Positions 54,838 to 64,000 of a DNA stretch of 64,000 bases are shown piece by piece. Under the pieces are notes generated by a model. The model saw only the letters and a program-made list of their open reading frames with translations, did not search any database and had not been told where the DNA came from. Where the stretch lies: assembly GCF_024346315.1 (NCBI RefSeq), contig NZ_JAGQCS010000003.1, positions 124,001-188,000 on the forward strand, written 5' to 3'. Position numbers and translations under genes: made by a program. The first letter of the stretch is position 1; each line of letters begins with the position of its first letter. Source of the DNA: Cyanobium sp. ATX 6F1. Its GTDB lineage: Bacteria; Cyanobacteriota; Cyanobacteriia; PCC-6307; Cyanobiaceae.

Positions 54838-56928
54838 ATGGGGCGAATCGTCGGCATCGACCTGGGCACCACCAATTCGGTGGTGGCGGTTCTTGAAGGT
54901 GGCCGGCCGCAGGTGATTGCCAATGCCGAGGGGGGGCGCACCACCCCCTCGGTGGTGGGCTTCAGCCGTGATCAGGACCTGCTGGTGGGCCAACTGGCCC
55001 GCCGCCAGATGGTGCTGAACCCCCGCAACACCTTTGCCAATCTGAAGCGGTTCGTGGGCCGCAACTGGAGCGAACTGGAGGAGGGCAGCCTATCGGTGCC
55101 CTACACCGTGCGGGCCAACGACCAGGGCAATGTGCGGGTGGTCTGCCCGGCCACCGAGCGGGAGTATGCCCCCGAGGAGCTGGTGGCCAGCGTGCTGCGC
55201 AAGCTCGTCGATGACGCCTCCACCTACCTCGGCGAGCCGGTGGAGGCGGCGGTGATCACCGTTCCGGCCTATTTCGACGACGCCCAGCGCCAGGCGACCC
55301 GCGATGCCGGCCGGCTGGCGGGGATCAGCGTCGAGCGCATCCTCAACGAGCCCACGGCCGCCGCCCTGGCCTATGGCTTCGACCGCAGCACGGTCAAACG
55401 GGTGCTGGTGTTCGACCTGGGGGGCGGCACCTTCGATGTCTCGGTGCTGCGGATCGCCAATGGCGTCTTTGATGTCAAGGCCACCAGCGGCGACACCCAG
55501 CTGGGGGGCAATGACTGGGACCGGCGCGTCGTCGACTGGCTGGCGGAGGCGTTTCTGGCCGAGCACAGCATCGATCTGCGCCGGGACCGCCAGGCCCTGC
55601 AGCGGCTCACCGAGGCGGCCGAAAAGGCCAAGCAGGAGCTCTCCGGCGTCACCAGCACCCCGATTTCCCTGCCCTTCATCACCACCGGCCCGGAGGGTCC
55701 GCTGCACATCGAGACCACCTTGGAGCGGCGGGTCTTCGAGGGGCTCTGCCCCGACCTGCTCGACCGCTTGCTGCGGCCCGTGCAACGCGCTCTGCGGGAT
55801 TCAGCCCTGGCCGCTGAGGACATCGACGATGTGGTGCTGGTGGGGGGCAGCACGCGCATGCCGATGGTGCAGGAGATGGTGCGCACCTTGATCCCCCTGG
55901 AGCCCTGCCAGTCGGTGAACCCCGATGAGGTGGTGGCGATCGGCGCGGCCGTTCAGGCCGGCATCCTCACCGGCGAGCTCCGCGATCTGATGCTCAACGA
56001 TGTCACCCCTCTCTCGCTTGGATTGGAGACCATCGGCGGGGTGATGAAGGTGCTGATTCCGCGCAACACCCCGATCCCGGTGCGGAAATCGGATCTGTTC
56101 AGCACCTCGGAGGCCAACCAGAGCTCCGTGGAGGTGCATGTGCTCCAGGGGGAGCGCCAGATGGCCGAGGGCAACAAGTCGCTCGGCCGATTCCGGCTGG
56201 CGGGCATCCCTCCGGCCCCTCGGGGCGTTCCCCAGGTGCAGGTCTCCTTCGACATCGACGCCAATGGTCTGCTGCAGGTGTCGGCCACCGATCGCACCAC
56301 CGGCCGGCAGCAGAGCGTCTCGATTCAGGGGGGCTCCAACCTCAGCGAAGAGGAGATTGCCACCCTGCTTGAGGAGGCGGAGCGCAAGGCCGGGGAAGAC
56401 CGCCGCAAGCGCGTGGAGATCGACCGCCGCAACCGGGCCCAGACCCTGGTGGCCCAGGCGGAGCGGCGGCTCCGGGACGCCGCCCTGGAGCTGGGGCCCT
56501 ACGGCGCCGAACGTCAGCAGCGGGCGGTGGAGATGGCCCTGAGGGAGGTTCATGATCTGCTCGCTCCAGGCGATGCCGCTGACCTGCAGGACCTGGACCT
56601 GGCGGTGAGTCAGCTGCAGGAGGCGATCTATGGGCTCAATCGGCGCCTGAGCAACGAACGCAAGCAGGAATCCAATCCGCTGCAGGGCCTCAAGAACACA
56701 CTGGGCTCTCTCAAGGACGAGCTGTTCTCCGACGACGAGTGGGATGACTGGGATCGCCCTGGCGGTTCCCCCCGCTATGGCCGCGACCCCTGGTTGGAGC
56801 CCTCCTACGGCCGGGAGCGCACACCGGCAGCGCCCCGCCGCTACGAACGCGACGCCCCCGCGCGCCGCACCAGTGCGCCCCTGCCCCTCAGCCGCTCCTA
56901 TGACGACGACCCCTGGTCGGAGGTCTGA
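54838..56928 (+). CDS. dnaK: DnaK-family chaperone with a long divergent C-terminus
   Basis: A 696-residue Hsp70: MGRIVGIDLGTTNSVVAVLE, then ILNEPTAAALAYGFDRST, VFDLGGGTFDVSVLRIANG and VVLVGGSTRMPMVQEMVRTL are the nucleotide-domain motifs, and NDVTPLSLGLETIGGVMKVL opens the substrate domain. The C-terminal 60 residues are Arg/Pro/Tyr/Asp-rich and end DDDPWSEV rather than EEVD, as in cyanobacterial non-canonical DnaK paralogues. ATG 54838 is preferred; the frame runs on upstream by chance. It leads an operon with dnaJ, DUF3110 and murQ. Confidence 0.95.
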   Translation: MGRIVGIDLGTTNSVVAVLEGGRPQVIANAEGGRTTPSVVGFSRDQDLLVGQLARRQMVLNPRNTFANLKRFVGRNWSELEEGSLSVPYTVRANDQGNVRVVCPATEREYAPEELVASVLRKLVDDASTYLGEPVEAAVITVPAYFDDAQRQATRDAGRLAGISVERILNEPTAAALAYGFDRSTVKRVLVFDLGGGTFDVSVLRIANGVFDVKATSGDTQLGGNDWDRRVVDWLAEAFLAEHSIDLRRDRQALQRLTEAAEKAKQELSGVTSTPISLPFITTGPEGPLHIETTLERRVFEGLCPDLLDRLLRPVQRALRDSALAAEDIDDVVLVGGSTRMPMVQEMVRTLIPLEPCQSVNPDEVVAIGAAVQAGILTGELRDLMLNDVTPLSLGLETIGGVMKVLIPRNTPIPVRKSDLFSTSEANQSSVEVHVLQGERQMAEGNKSLGRFRLAGIPPAPRGVPQVQVSFDIDANGLLQVSATDRTTGRQQSVSIQGGSNLSEEEIATLLEEAERKAGEDRRKRVEIDRRNRAQTLVAQAERRLRDAALELGPYGAERQQRAVEMALREVHDLLAPGDAADLQDLDLAVSQLQEAIYGLNRRLSNERKQESNPLQGLKNTLGSLKDELFSDDEWDDWDRPGGSPRYGRDPWLEPSYGRERTPAAPRRYERDAPARRTSAPLPLSRSYDDDPWSEV

Positions 56929-56933
56929 GCAGC

Positions 56934-57866
56934 GTGACCCGCAGCAGCACCACCGCCGGCTCGGATTACTGGGCGGTGCTGGGCCTGGAGCCCGGTGCCG
57001 ATGGCCCCACCCTCAAACGCGCCTTCCGTCAGTTGGCCCGTCGCTGGCATCCGGATCTCAACGGCAACGATCCGGTGGCCGAGGAGCGTTTCAAGCTTCT
57101 CAATGAGGCCTATGCGGTGCTCACCGATCCGAAGCGGCGCCAGGCCTTTGAGCTGGGCTTCGATCCGGCCTCGGGCGCTGCCGCTGACCCCTTCGCCACG
57201 GGATTCCCCGACTTCGACACCTACCTGGACACCCTGTTTGGCCGCCGCCGCGAGCCGGAGCCTGAACCTCCCGCAACGGCGGCAGCGGCCTGGGAGCAGG
57301 GGGCCCCAGACCTGGAGCAGGCCGCCCCTGGCTCGGTCACCCCTTCCCCGGCGCCGCCAGCGCCGGTGCAGGCAGCCTCCGACCAGGAATCCCTGGTGGA
57401 GCTCACCCCGGAGCAGGCCCTGGCGGGCGAACGGATCGAACTGGTGCTCAGTGATGGCACCACCGTGGAGGTCTGGACGCCTCCGCTGGCGGGGGATGGC
57501 TGGCGCCTGCGGCTTGCGGGGGTGACCCCCGGGGGCGGTGATCATTTCCTGCAGCTCCGGGTGCGCACCGCCGAGGGCCTGCGCATCGACGGCCTGCGGG
57601 TGACCTTCCCCCTGGAGTTGATGCCGGCCGATGCCGCCCTGGGTTGTTCGGTGGTGGTGCCCACCCTGGCCGGGCCGGTGAAGCTGCGCGTGCCGCCCGG
57701 CTCCTCCAGTGGGCGTTTGCTGCGCCTGCGTGGCCGGGGCCTGGAGCTGGATCAGCAGCGGGGCGATCAACTGGTGGAGATCCGGATCATGGTGCCCGAC
57801 GAGCTCAGCGAGGCCGAGGAAGCCCTCTACCGCAGGCTTCAGCAGCTCGGCCATGAACTGGAGTGA
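56934..57866 (+). CDS. dnaJ: DnaJ-type co-chaperone without zinc fingers
   Basis: A 310-residue type II J-protein. The J-domain DYWAVLGLEPGADGPTLKRA, FRQLARRWHPDLNGNDPVAE carries HPD. It is followed by an aromatic/Gly region (FATGFPDFDTYLDTLFG), a Pro/Ala-rich linker of about 60 residues, and a C-terminal substrate domain (LTPEQALAGERIELVLSDGT to LRVPPGSSSGRLLRLRGRGL). No CxxCxGxG zinc repeats. The GTG start is five bases after the dnaK stop, so it is the obvious partner of that DnaK. Confidence 0.94.
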   Translation: MTRSSTTAGSDYWAVLGLEPGADGPTLKRAFRQLARRWHPDLNGNDPVAEERFKLLNEAYAVLTDPKRRQAFELGFDPASGAAADPFATGFPDFDTYLDTLFGRRREPEPEPPATAAAAWEQGAPDLEQAAPGSVTPSPAPPAPVQAASDQESLVELTPEQALAGERIELVLSDGTTVEVWTPPLAGDGWRLRLAGVTPGGGDHFLQLRVRTAEGLRIDGLRVTFPLELMPADAALGCSVVVPTLAGPVKLRVPPGSSSGRLLRLRGRGLELDQQRGDQLVEIRIMVPDELSEAEEALYRRLQQLGHELE

Positions 57867-57897
57867 GAAACTGTCAGTCGCGCTTCATCTCCGCTCG

Positions 57898-58320
57898 ATG
57901 CCGGTTCATGTGCTCCTCTTCGACGCCGGCAGCGAAAACGAGGGAATCCATTCCCTGGAGCTGAACGGCACCACGGTGGTGCTCCTGTTCGAGGATCGCG
58001 ATGACGCCGAGCGTTACGCCGGCCTGCTGGAAGCCCAGGATTTCCCCACCCCCTCCGTCGAGGCCCTCGACCGTGAGGAGATGGAGCTGTTCTGCGCTGA
58101 ATCGGGCTACCAGGCGCGGGTGGTGCCCAGCGGTTTTCTGCCCCAGTCGGCGGAGGATCGGCTGTTGATCGCCCCTCCTGAAGCCAACATGGATGTCTCG
58201 AGCTGGCAGGAGCAGGCCGATCGTTCAGGGGAAGGGGACCCTCGCTCCCCAGGGGAGTCGCTCAGTTCCGGCGATCCAGAACTCGAAAACTTCCGCCGCC
58301 GGCTGGAGGGCTTGCTGTGA
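57898..58320 (+). CDS. DUF3110 domain protein
   Basis: A 140-residue protein: MPVHVLLFDAGSENEGIHSL, LNGTTVVLLFEDRDDAERYA and LLEAQDFPTPSVEALDREEM are the DUF3110 core (about residues 1-90). The C-terminal 45 residues are Ser/Glu/Asp-rich and probably disordered. DUF3110 is a cyanobacterial/plastid family of unknown function. Its position, 31 bases after dnaJ and overlapping the murQ start by 4 bases (GTGA), places it in the chaperone/murQ operon. Confidence 0.84.
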   Translation: MPVHVLLFDAGSENEGIHSLELNGTTVVLLFEDRDDAERYAGLLEAQDFPTPSVEALDREEMELFCAESGYQARVVPSGFLPQSAEDRLLIAPPEANMDVSSWQEQADRSGEGDPRSPGESLSSGDPELENFRRRLEGLL

Positions 58321-59246
58321 GCGCCCTCACCAGCCCAGCGTCCGATCGCGGCGCCTTGCTCACCGAGCAGCCCAATCCCGCCAGCGCCGAACTCGATCAG
58401 CTGGCCACCGCTGCGCTGGTGCAGCTGTTCTGCGACGAGGACCGGCGGCCCCAGCAGGCGGTGGCCGCCGCTGCCCCCCAGCTGACCCAGGCGATCGATG
58501 CCATCAGCGCTCGCCTCGGCCATGGGGGCCGCTTGTTCTACCTCGGTGCCGGCACCTCGGGGCGCCTGGGGGTGCTGGATGCGGCCGAGTGTCCGCCCAC
58601 GTTCTGCTCGCCGCCGGAGCTCGTGCAGGGGGTGCTGGCCGGGGGGGCAGCGGCCCTGCTGCGCAGCTCCGAGGGCCTCGAAGACCTGCGGGAGGCCGGC
58701 CGCGCCGATCTGCTTGAGCGCGGGTTTTCGGAAGCAGATGCCCTGGTGGGGATCGCTGCCGGGGGCACCACCCCCTACGTGCTCGGGGCCCTGGAGCTGG
58801 CGCAGGAGCTCGGCGCCCTGGCGATTGCCCTGGCCTGCGTCCCGGCCGACCAGGCACCGATGCCCTGCGACATCGACATCCGTCTCTTGACGGGCCCCGA
58901 GCTGCTCACCGGCTCCACCCGGCTCAAGGCCGGCACCGCCACAAAAATGGCGCTCAATATCCTCTCCACGGGAGTGATGGTGCGCCTGGGCAAGGTGCAC
59001 GGCAACCGCATGGTCGATGTGGCCGTCACCAACAGCAAGCTGGAAGACCGGGCCCTGCGCATCCTGCGGGATCTGGCCGGAGTGGAGCGCCCAGAGGGCA
59101 CCAGGTTGCTGGAGGAATCGGGGGGTTCGGTGAAGCGGGCGTTGCTGATGGCCCAGCGGGGGGTGTCGGCCACCGAGGCCGCTTCCCGACTGGAGCAATC
59201 GGGCGGCCGGTTGCGGGAGGCACTTCGGCTCAACGCTGCTCGGTAG
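58317..59246 (+). CDS. murQ: N-acetylmuramic acid 6-phosphate etherase
   Basis: Cleaves the lactyl ether of MurNAc-6-phosphate in peptidoglycan recycling. The 309-residue product has the SIS domain: [20 protein letters not shown] (phosphosugar loop), [20 protein letters not shown], and [20 protein letters not shown], then [20 protein letters not shown] and [20 protein letters not shown], the family signature. A UBA-like helix pair ends it. The GTG start overlaps the DUF3110 stop. It overlaps the convergent mtnP by 17 bases. Confidence 0.96.
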   Translation: MSALTSPASDRGALLTEQPNPASAELDQLATAALVQLFCDEDRRPQQAVAAAAPQLTQAIDAISARLGHGGRLFYLGAGTSGRLGVLDAAECPPTFCSPPELVQGVLAGGAAALLRSSEGLEDLREAGRADLLERGFSEADALVGIAAGGTTPYVLGALELAQELGALAIALACVPADQAPMPCDIDIRLLTGPELLTGSTRLKAGTATKMALNILSTGVMVRLGKVHGNRMVDVAVTNSKLEDRALRILRDLAGVERPEGTRLLEESGGSVKRALLMAQRGVSATEAASRLEQSGGRLREALRLNAAR

Positions 59247-60156
59247 CCACCGCTCCCCAGTAGGGGGTGGTGAACAGGTCGAGCTTGGCCCGCGTGCTGG
59301 CGGGCACCTGCTCCTTGGGGGTCATCAGGGCGTGGCGCAGGGCCTGGTGGGCGCTGCTCAGGGGGCGTTGGGCGGCGATGCGCTCGGCCGCCGTTTTGAT
59401 GATGTCCTGGGCCAGGGCCGCATTGGCCCGGAGGTTGTCGATCACCATCTCCACGCTCACGGCGTCGTGATCGGCATGCCAGCAGTCGTAGTCGGTGGCC
59501 ATGGCCAGGGTGGTGTAGGCGATCTCCGCCTCCCGCGCCAGGCGCGCTTCGGTGTGGTTGGTCATGCCGATCACCGCGCAGTCGAGGCTCTGATAAAAGC
59601 GCGATTCAGCCCGGGTGGAGAAGGCCGGGCCTTCCATGCACAGGTAGGTGCCGCCCCGGTGCAGACGGCGCCCTTCGGGCATCAGGCTGTCGGCCACATC
59701 GGCCAGCAGGCGGCTGAGGGCGGGGCAGAAGGGATCGGCAAAGCCCACGTGGGCCACGGCCCCCTCCCCGAAAAACGTCAGGGGCCGCTGGTGGGTGCGG
59801 TCGATGAATTGATCGGGCACCACCATGTCCAGGGGGCGCACCTCCTCGAGCAGCGAGCCCACGGCGGAGCAGGAGACGATCCAGCGCACCCCGAGCGAGC
59901 GCAGGGCCCAGATGTTGGCCCGGTAGGGCACCTCCGTGGGGGTGAAGGTGTGGTGGCGGCCATGGCGAGCCAGGAACACCACCTCCAGATCGCCGATCCG
60001 ACCCAGGCGCAGGGCATCGGAGGGAGCGCCGAAGGGGGTCTCCACCTGCAGCTCCTGGATGTCTTCGAGCCCCTCCATGGCATAGAGACCGCTGCCGCCC
60101 AGCACGCCGAGACGGGCGGTGGCCAGATCGAGGCCGGTGGGGCTGCTCATTGCCAT
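59230..60156 (-). CDS. mtnP: 5'-methylthioadenosine phosphorylase
   Basis: A 308-residue PNP-family enzyme acting on methylthioadenosine from polyamine and AHL-type metabolism. [60 protein letters not shown] and [20 protein letters not shown] are the phosphate/ribose site motifs, and [20 protein letters not shown] is the MTAP signature (N-H/T-E region). ATG 60156 (MAMSSPTG) is used; 60150 is an alternative. It lies convergent to murQ and divergent from the cyclophilin gene. Confidence 0.95.
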   Translation of the reverse strand: MAMSSPTGLDLATARLGVLGGSGLYAMEGLEDIQELQVETPFGAPSDALRLGRIGDLEVVFLARHGRHHTFTPTEVPYRANIWALRSLGVRWIVSCSAVGSLLEEVRPLDMVVPDQFIDRTHQRPLTFFGEGAVAHVGFADPFCPALSRLLADVADSLMPEGRRLHRGGTYLCMEGPAFSTRAESRFYQSLDCAVIGMTNHTEARLAREAEIAYTTLAMATDYDCWHADHDAVSVEMVIDNLRANAALAQDIIKTAAERIAAQRPLSSAHQALRHALMTPKEQVPASTRAKLDLFTTPYWGAVATEQR

Positions 60157-60219
60157 CGTGATCGTGCGCGACCGTTCTACCCGAGCGGATACAGTCCGCC
60201 TTTCCCTCCCCCCTTGCCC

Positions 60220-60660
60220 GTGACCAAAGCCCTGATGGACACCGATGCCGGCACCGTCGAACTGGAGCTGTTCGACGCCGACGCCCCCGGCACCGTGGCC
60301 AACTTCGTCAAGTTGGCCAACGACGGCTACTACGACGGCCTGGCCTTCCACCGGGTGATCGGTGGGTTCATGGCCCAGGGCGGCTGCCCCAACACCCGCG
60401 CCGGGGCCAAGGGCGCGCCGGGCACCGGCGGCCCCGGCTACACGATTCCCTGTGAGATCAACAGCCGCAAGCACCAGGCCGGCTCCCTCTCGATGGCCCA
60501 CGCCGGCAAGAACACCGGCGGCAGTCAGTTCTTCCTCTGCCATGACGCCCAGCCCCACCTCGATGGGGTGCACACGGTGTTCGGCCAGGCGGCCAACGTG
60601 GATGTGGTGCTGGCGATTCAGAAGGGCACCAAGATCAACAAGGTGACGATCAGTGCCTGA
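60220..60660 (+). CDS. Cyclophilin-type peptidyl-prolyl isomerase
   Basis: A 146-residue cytoplasmic PPIase: [40 protein letters not shown] (catalytic Arg in FHRVI..FMxQGG), [40 protein letters not shown] (SQFF..). All active-site residues visible. No signal peptide. GTG 60220 was selected; TTG 60214 and ATG 60235 are possible. The 53-base gap to the convergent ribBA has no clear terminator. Confidence 0.94.
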   Translation: MTKALMDTDAGTVELELFDADAPGTVANFVKLANDGYYDGLAFHRVIGGFMAQGGCPNTRAGAKGAPGTGGPGYTIPCEINSRKHQAGSLSMAHAGKNTGGSQFFLCHDAQPHLDGVHTVFGQAANVDVVLAIQKGTKINKVTISA

Positions 60661-60713
60661 TCCGGCTGCTGTGACACCGCTGCGCTGACCCTCTGGCTCT
60701 GGCCCTCTGGGCC

Positions 60714-62306
60714 TCAGCTCCAGCGCAGCAGGGAGCCTGGCTGCAGCCGCAGCCTGGGATGGTCCTGCCGCAGTTCAACCAGGGGCCGCAGCTCGGCCTC
60801 CAGGGTGACGCTGGGGTGGGCACTGCGCTGGGCATCGGGTGCCAGCAGCAGGCTGACCGCCTGGGTACCGGGCCAGCGGGCCAGGGTCTGGAGGCCTTCA
60901 CCCAGGCGCTCCAGGGGCAGGTCTCCAGCGGCGTCGATCGCTCCGTTCACTCCCTTGGCTTCCATCGAACCTGTCAGCGGTCCCAGCAGCACCGCGAGCT
61001 CGGGCTGGTCCAACAGGGCCAGCAGGCGCGGATGTTCCTCCAGTTGGATCCCCAGCTGGAGCTGCTGGGCCCACTGCTGCAAGCTCTGCCAGAGCTCGGT
61101 GCGCTGCGCTTCGGATCCCCGCCAGGCCAGCACCACCGAGGGGCCCCGGGGGGCGTCCAGCAGATGGCCCAGCTTGTCTTGCTTGGTCTGGAGGTAGCCG
61201 GCGTTGTATTCGCCCGCTTCGATCACCAGTGGCACCCGGTCTTCCACCTGCAGGCCGTAACCGCCCAGGCCGGCGATCTTGCGGGGGTTGTTGGTGATCA
61301 GGCGCAACCGCTGCACCCCCAGGTCGCTGAGGATCTGGGCGCCGATGCCGTAGTTGCGCAGGTCAGCGCCGAAGCCCAGGCGCTCGTTGGCTTCCACCGT
61401 GTCGAGGCCGCCGTCCTGGAGGCTGTAGGCGCGCAGCTTGTTGATCAGGCCGATGCCGCGGCCCTCCTGGCGGAGGTAGATCACCAGCCCCTCGCCGGCC
61501 GCTTCGATCATGCGCAGGGCCGCCTCCAGCTGGGGACGGCAGTCGCAGCGCAGGGAGCCGAAGGCATCGCCGGTGAGGCACTCGGAGTGCACGCGGACCA
61601 GCACCGGGCCGCTGGCGGTTTCGGGCTGGCCTTTGACGATGGCGATGTGCTCGCTGCCATCGAGTTCGTTGCGGAAGCCGATCGCCCGGAAGCTGCCGAA
61701 GCTGCTGGGTAGGCGAGCTTCCGCCAACCGTCTGACGAAGCGCTCGGTGTCGAGGCGGTAGCGGATCAGGTCGGCGATGCTGATCAGCCGCAGGCCGTGC
61801 TGGCGGGCATAGTCCGCCAGCTGGGGCAGGCGGGCCATGGACCCGTCGGGGTTCTGGATCTCGCAGATCACCCCGGAGGGATAGAGCCCCGCCAGGCGGG
61901 CCAGATCCACGGCCGCCTCGGTGTGGCCGGCGCGTTTGAGCACACCCCCCTGGCGGGCGCGCAGGGGAAAGACGTGTCCGGGCCGGCGCAGGTCGCCGGG
62001 GCGGCTGCCCGAGTGGATCGCCACCTGGATCGTGCGCGCCCGATCCTCCGCTGAGATGCCTGTGCTGACGCCGTTTTCAGGGCCGGCATCGACGCTGACG
62101 GTGAAGGCGGTCTGGTTGCTGTCGGTGTTGCGGTCCACCATCAGCGGCAGATCGAGGGCGTCGAGCCGCTCGCCCTCCATCGCCAGGCAGATCAGGCCGC
62201 GGGCTTCGGTGGCCATGAAATTGATCTGGGCTGGTGTCGCGAACTGGGCGGCACAGATCAGGTCGCCCTCGTTTTCCCGGTTCTCATCGTCGACGACCAC
62301 GACCAT
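60714..62306 (-). CDS. ribBA: Bifunctional DHBP synthase / GTP cyclohydrolase II
   Basis: Makes two riboflavin precursors. RibB part: [40 protein letters not shown] and [20 protein letters not shown]. RibA part: [20 protein letters not shown] (zinc cysteines), [20 protein letters not shown] and [21 protein letters not shown] further 150 residues form an extra C-terminal domain seen in cyanobacterial forms. Homologues begin about 16 residues earlier ([15 protein letters not shown] is encoded upstream in frame), but there is no ATG, GTG or TTG between a TGA at 62384 and 62306; CTG 62375 or another non-AUG codon may be the real start. Confidence 0.95.
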   Translation of the reverse strand: MVVVVDDENRENEGDLICAAQFATPAQINFMATEARGLICLAMEGERLDALDLPLMVDRNTDSNQTAFTVSVDAGPENGVSTGISAEDRARTIQVAIHSGSRPGDLRRPGHVFPLRARQGGVLKRAGHTEAAVDLARLAGLYPSGVICEIQNPDGSMARLPQLADYARQHGLRLISIADLIRYRLDTERFVRRLAEARLPSSFGSFRAIGFRNELDGSEHIAIVKGQPETASGPVLVRVHSECLTGDAFGSLRCDCRPQLEAALRMIEAAGEGLVIYLRQEGRGIGLINKLRAYSLQDGGLDTVEANERLGFGADLRNYGIGAQILSDLGVQRLRLITNNPRKIAGLGGYGLQVEDRVPLVIEAGEYNAGYLQTKQDKLGHLLDAPRGPSVVLAWRGSEAQRTELWQSLQQWAQQLQLGIQLEEHPRLLALLDQPELAVLLGPLTGSMEAKGVNGAIDAAGDLPLERLGEGLQTLARWPGTQAVSLLLAPDAQRSAHPSVTLEAELRPLVELRQDHPRLRLQPGSLLRWS

Positions 62307-62452
62307 GTCGCCGTTGCGGATGGCGGCAAGGCCATCGGCGATGGAATCGAAGCGGATCGCAGCGAGCTGGCTCAGGGCAGGTCAGGCCGATGGCCCTGGT
62401 TCAATCCACTTTTATAGAGCCCGGTACGATCTGGCGTTCCCGTTCCACTGGC

Positions 62453-63547
62453 ATGGCGAGCCCATCCGCACCCGATCCCAGCGCGGCCGTGCGGGGTGTG
62501 GCGGTCATCGGGGCCACGGGGTATGGGGGCCTTCAGACCGTGCGGCTGCTCCAGGACCATCCCGCCCTGGCGGTGACGTTCCTGGGGGGCGAGCGCAGTT
62601 CGGGCAAGCGCTGGAGCGAGCTGGTGCCGTTCCTTCCCCTTGCCGAGGATCTGGTGATCCAGCGTCCCGATCCGGAGGCGATCGCCGCCGCCGCTGACCT
62701 GGCGGTGCTCAGCCTGCCCAATGGCCTGGCCTCCACGCTCGTGCCCGATCTGCTGGAGCGGGGCGTCAAGGTGGTCGACCTCTCCGCCGACTACCGCTAC
62801 CGCTCCCTGGCCCAGTGGAAGGAGGTGTATGCCAGTGAGGCCCGCCAATTTCCACGCTCCGATGAGGCGCTCTGTCAGGAGGCCGCCTATGGGCTGGTGG
62901 AGTGGGAGGCCGAACGCATCGCCAAAGCCCGCCTGGTGGCCGCTCCCGGTTGCTTTCCCACCGCCAGCCTGCTGGCCCTGTTGCCCTTCCTGCAGCAAGG
63001 TCTGATCGAGGCCAGTGGCATCGTGATCGACGCCAAGACAGGCACCTCCGGCGGTGGCCGCGCCGCCAAGGAAAATCTGCTCCTGGCGGAGGCCTCCGAG
63101 GCCGTGGTTCCCTACGGCGTGCTGGGCCATCGCCACACCAGTGAGATTGAGCAGGCGGCCAGTCAGGCCCTGGGGCGTTCCATCCAGCTCCAGTTCACCC
63201 CCCACCTGATGCCGATGGTGCGTGGGCTCCTGGCCACGGTCTACGGCCGCCTGCGGGATCCTGGCCTCACGGCCGAAGACTGCACCACCTTGCTGAAGGC
63301 GGCTTACCGCCACAGCCCCTGCGTGGACGTGCTGCCGGTGGGCACCTATCCCTCCACCAAGTGGGTGCGCCAGACCAACCGCGCCCTGCTGTCGGTGCAG
63401 GTGGATTCCCGCAACGGTCAGTTGATCGTGATGAGCGCCATCGACAACCTGATCAAGGGCCAGGCGGGCCAGGGCGTGCAGTGCCTGAATCTGCTGGCGG
63501 GCCTGGGCGCCACCACCGGCCTGCCGCTGCTGCCCTTCTACCCCTGA
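62453..63547 (+). CDS. argC: N-acetyl-gamma-glutamyl-phosphate reductase
   Basis: Third step of arginine synthesis, NADPH-dependent. A 364-residue product with VAVIGATGYGGLQTVRLLQD (Rossmann loop), VVDLSADYRYRSLAQWKEVY, VAAPGCFPTASLLALLPFLQ (catalytic Cys in GCFPT), IDAKTGTSGGGRAAKENLLL and LLSVQVDSRNGQLIVMSAID. ATG 62453 is used, although ATG 62390 is also in frame. It overlaps the convergent purN by 10 bases. The divergent ribBA region shares its upstream DNA. Confidence 0.96.
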   Translation: MASPSAPDPSAAVRGVAVIGATGYGGLQTVRLLQDHPALAVTFLGGERSSGKRWSELVPFLPLAEDLVIQRPDPEAIAAAADLAVLSLPNGLASTLVPDLLERGVKVVDLSADYRYRSLAQWKEVYASEARQFPRSDEALCQEAAYGLVEWEAERIAKARLVAAPGCFPTASLLALLPFLQQGLIEASGIVIDAKTGTSGGGRAAKENLLLAEASEAVVPYGVLGHRHTSEIEQAASQALGRSIQLQFTPHLMPMVRGLLATVYGRLRDPGLTAEDCTTLLKAAYRHSPCVDVLPVGTYPSTKWVRQTNRALLSVQVDSRNGQLIVMSAIDNLIKGQAGQGVQCLNLLAGLGATTGLPLLPFYP

Positions 63548-64000
63548 TCGAATCGGGCCGTCCGCTCCAGCCGCTGGGCGGCCAGGGCGACCGCCAGGGG
63601 CAGGATCCGGTGCTCCTGCCGTTGGATCCTGGCCGCCAGCCGCCCATGGTCGTCATCGCTGAGCACGGGCACGGCCGCCTGGGCCAGGATCGGCCCCGCA
63701 TCCACCTCCGCCGTGACCAGGTGGGCGCTGCAGCCGCTCAGGGCGACCCCGGCCGCCAGGGCCTGGCCGACGGCATCCAGGCCGCGGAAGCTGGGCAGCA
63801 GGGAGGGGTGGATGTTCACCAGGCGCTGGGGGTAGGCGTCAATCAGGGCGGGCGTGACGATCCGCATCCAGCCGGCCATCACCACCAAATCCACGCGGGC
63901 ACCTTCAAAGGCCTTGACGAGGGCCTGGTCCAGGTCGGCGCGGCTGCTGTGGAGGCGATGGTCGCGCAGTTGCCAGGGCACCTGCAGGCGCGTGGCGCGG
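63538..64000 (-). CDS. purN: Phosphoribosylglycinamide formyltransferase, 5' part outside the window
   Basis: Transfers formyl from 10-formyl-THF to GAR in purine synthesis. The visible C-terminal 154 or so residues include VDLVVMAGWMRIVTPALIDA, QRLVNIHPSLLPSFRGLDAV (HPSLLP...G, catalytic His region) and SGCSAHLVTAEVDAGPILAQ (the GARFT signature with Asp). The frame is open to the window edge with no start, so the N-terminal half-domain with the phosphate loop lies beyond 64000. The stop overlaps argC. A GTG at 63981 is internal. Confidence 0.94.
   Translation of the reverse strand, partial: RATRLQVPWQLRDHRLHSSRADLDQALVKAFEGARVDLVVMAGWMRIVTPALIDAYPQRLVNIHPSLLPSFRGLDAVGQALAAGVALSGCSAHLVTAEVDAGPILAQAAVPVLSDDDHGRLAARIQRQEHRILPLAVALAAQRLERTARFDQG

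Overview
The window looks like a chromosomal segment of a high-GC unicellular picocyanobacterium of the Cyanobium/Synechococcus type. The lineage call rests on oxygenic-photosynthesis genes (psaK, petN, thf1/psb29, a Psb32-like TPM protein), small protein families typical of cyanobacteria (DUF1830, DUF2499, DUF3593, DUF3110, probably DUF2103), copies of the cyanobacterial octamer GCGATCGC (for example at 402 and 14429), and dense coding with many GTG and TTG starts. There is no transposase, integrase, prophage block or CRISPR array. Genes are mostly housekeeping and tightly packed, often with 4-base stop/start overlaps. Species assignment is inference.

Layout. 1-7 kb: a partial anchored protein, a GST, an unusual AAA-domain/polyferredoxin membrane fusion, two tiny membrane ORFs, nadA, and a phosphoesterase/glycosyltransferase pair. 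7-16.5 kb: an AT-rich gap, a lambda-type muramidase, a TPM protein, a MidA-like methyltransferase, a minus-strand run of solute-binding protein, mscS and aroB, a divergent permease, purK, and a probable structured RNA. 16.6-31 kb: membrane J-protein, diguanylate cyclase, clpS, petN, thf1, clpP, ftsH, an ABC permease, pyk, a MazG-like gene, an HD-GYP phosphodiesterase and a PilZ protein. 31-39 kb: yggT, scpB, ilvA, dxs with an overlapping geranylgeranyl-reductase-like flavoprotein, psaK, a GluR0-like receptor and DUF3593/DUF2499. 39-45 kb: csaB, then a plus-strand run of desaturase, MetX-like hydrolase, glutamine-synthetase-like ligase and family 2 glycosyltransferase. 45-51.5 kb: a minus-strand run of phosphatase, peroxiredoxin, rpmB, htpG, ferredoxin, hisZ, IMPase and 2Fe-2S ferredoxin. 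51.6-64 kb: tRNA-Ser(GGA), pstCAB, a dnaK-dnaJ-DUF3110-murQ operon, mtnP, a cyclophilin, ribBA, argC and partial purN.

Themes. A protein quality-control set is spread over the window (ClpS, ClpP, FtsH with its known partner Thf1, HtpG, DnaK/DnaJ and a membrane J-protein). Cyclic-di-GMP synthesis, breakdown and binding are all encoded between 17 and 31 kb. Peptidoglycan turnover is represented by the secreted muramidase and MurQ. Isoprenoid supply (Dxs) is translationally linked to a reductase-like flavoprotein. Phosphate uptake (pstCAB) has a plausible Pho-box upstream.

The least explained items are the AAA/polyferredoxin fusion (1196-3304), the four-gene lipid or amide-like cluster (40229-44756), the structured intergenic RNA after purK (16322-16555; 6S RNA is the leading guess), and two genes, midA-like and ribBA, whose conserved N-termini continue upstream of any ATG, GTG or TTG. 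Functions come from motif recognition by eye; no database search was run.
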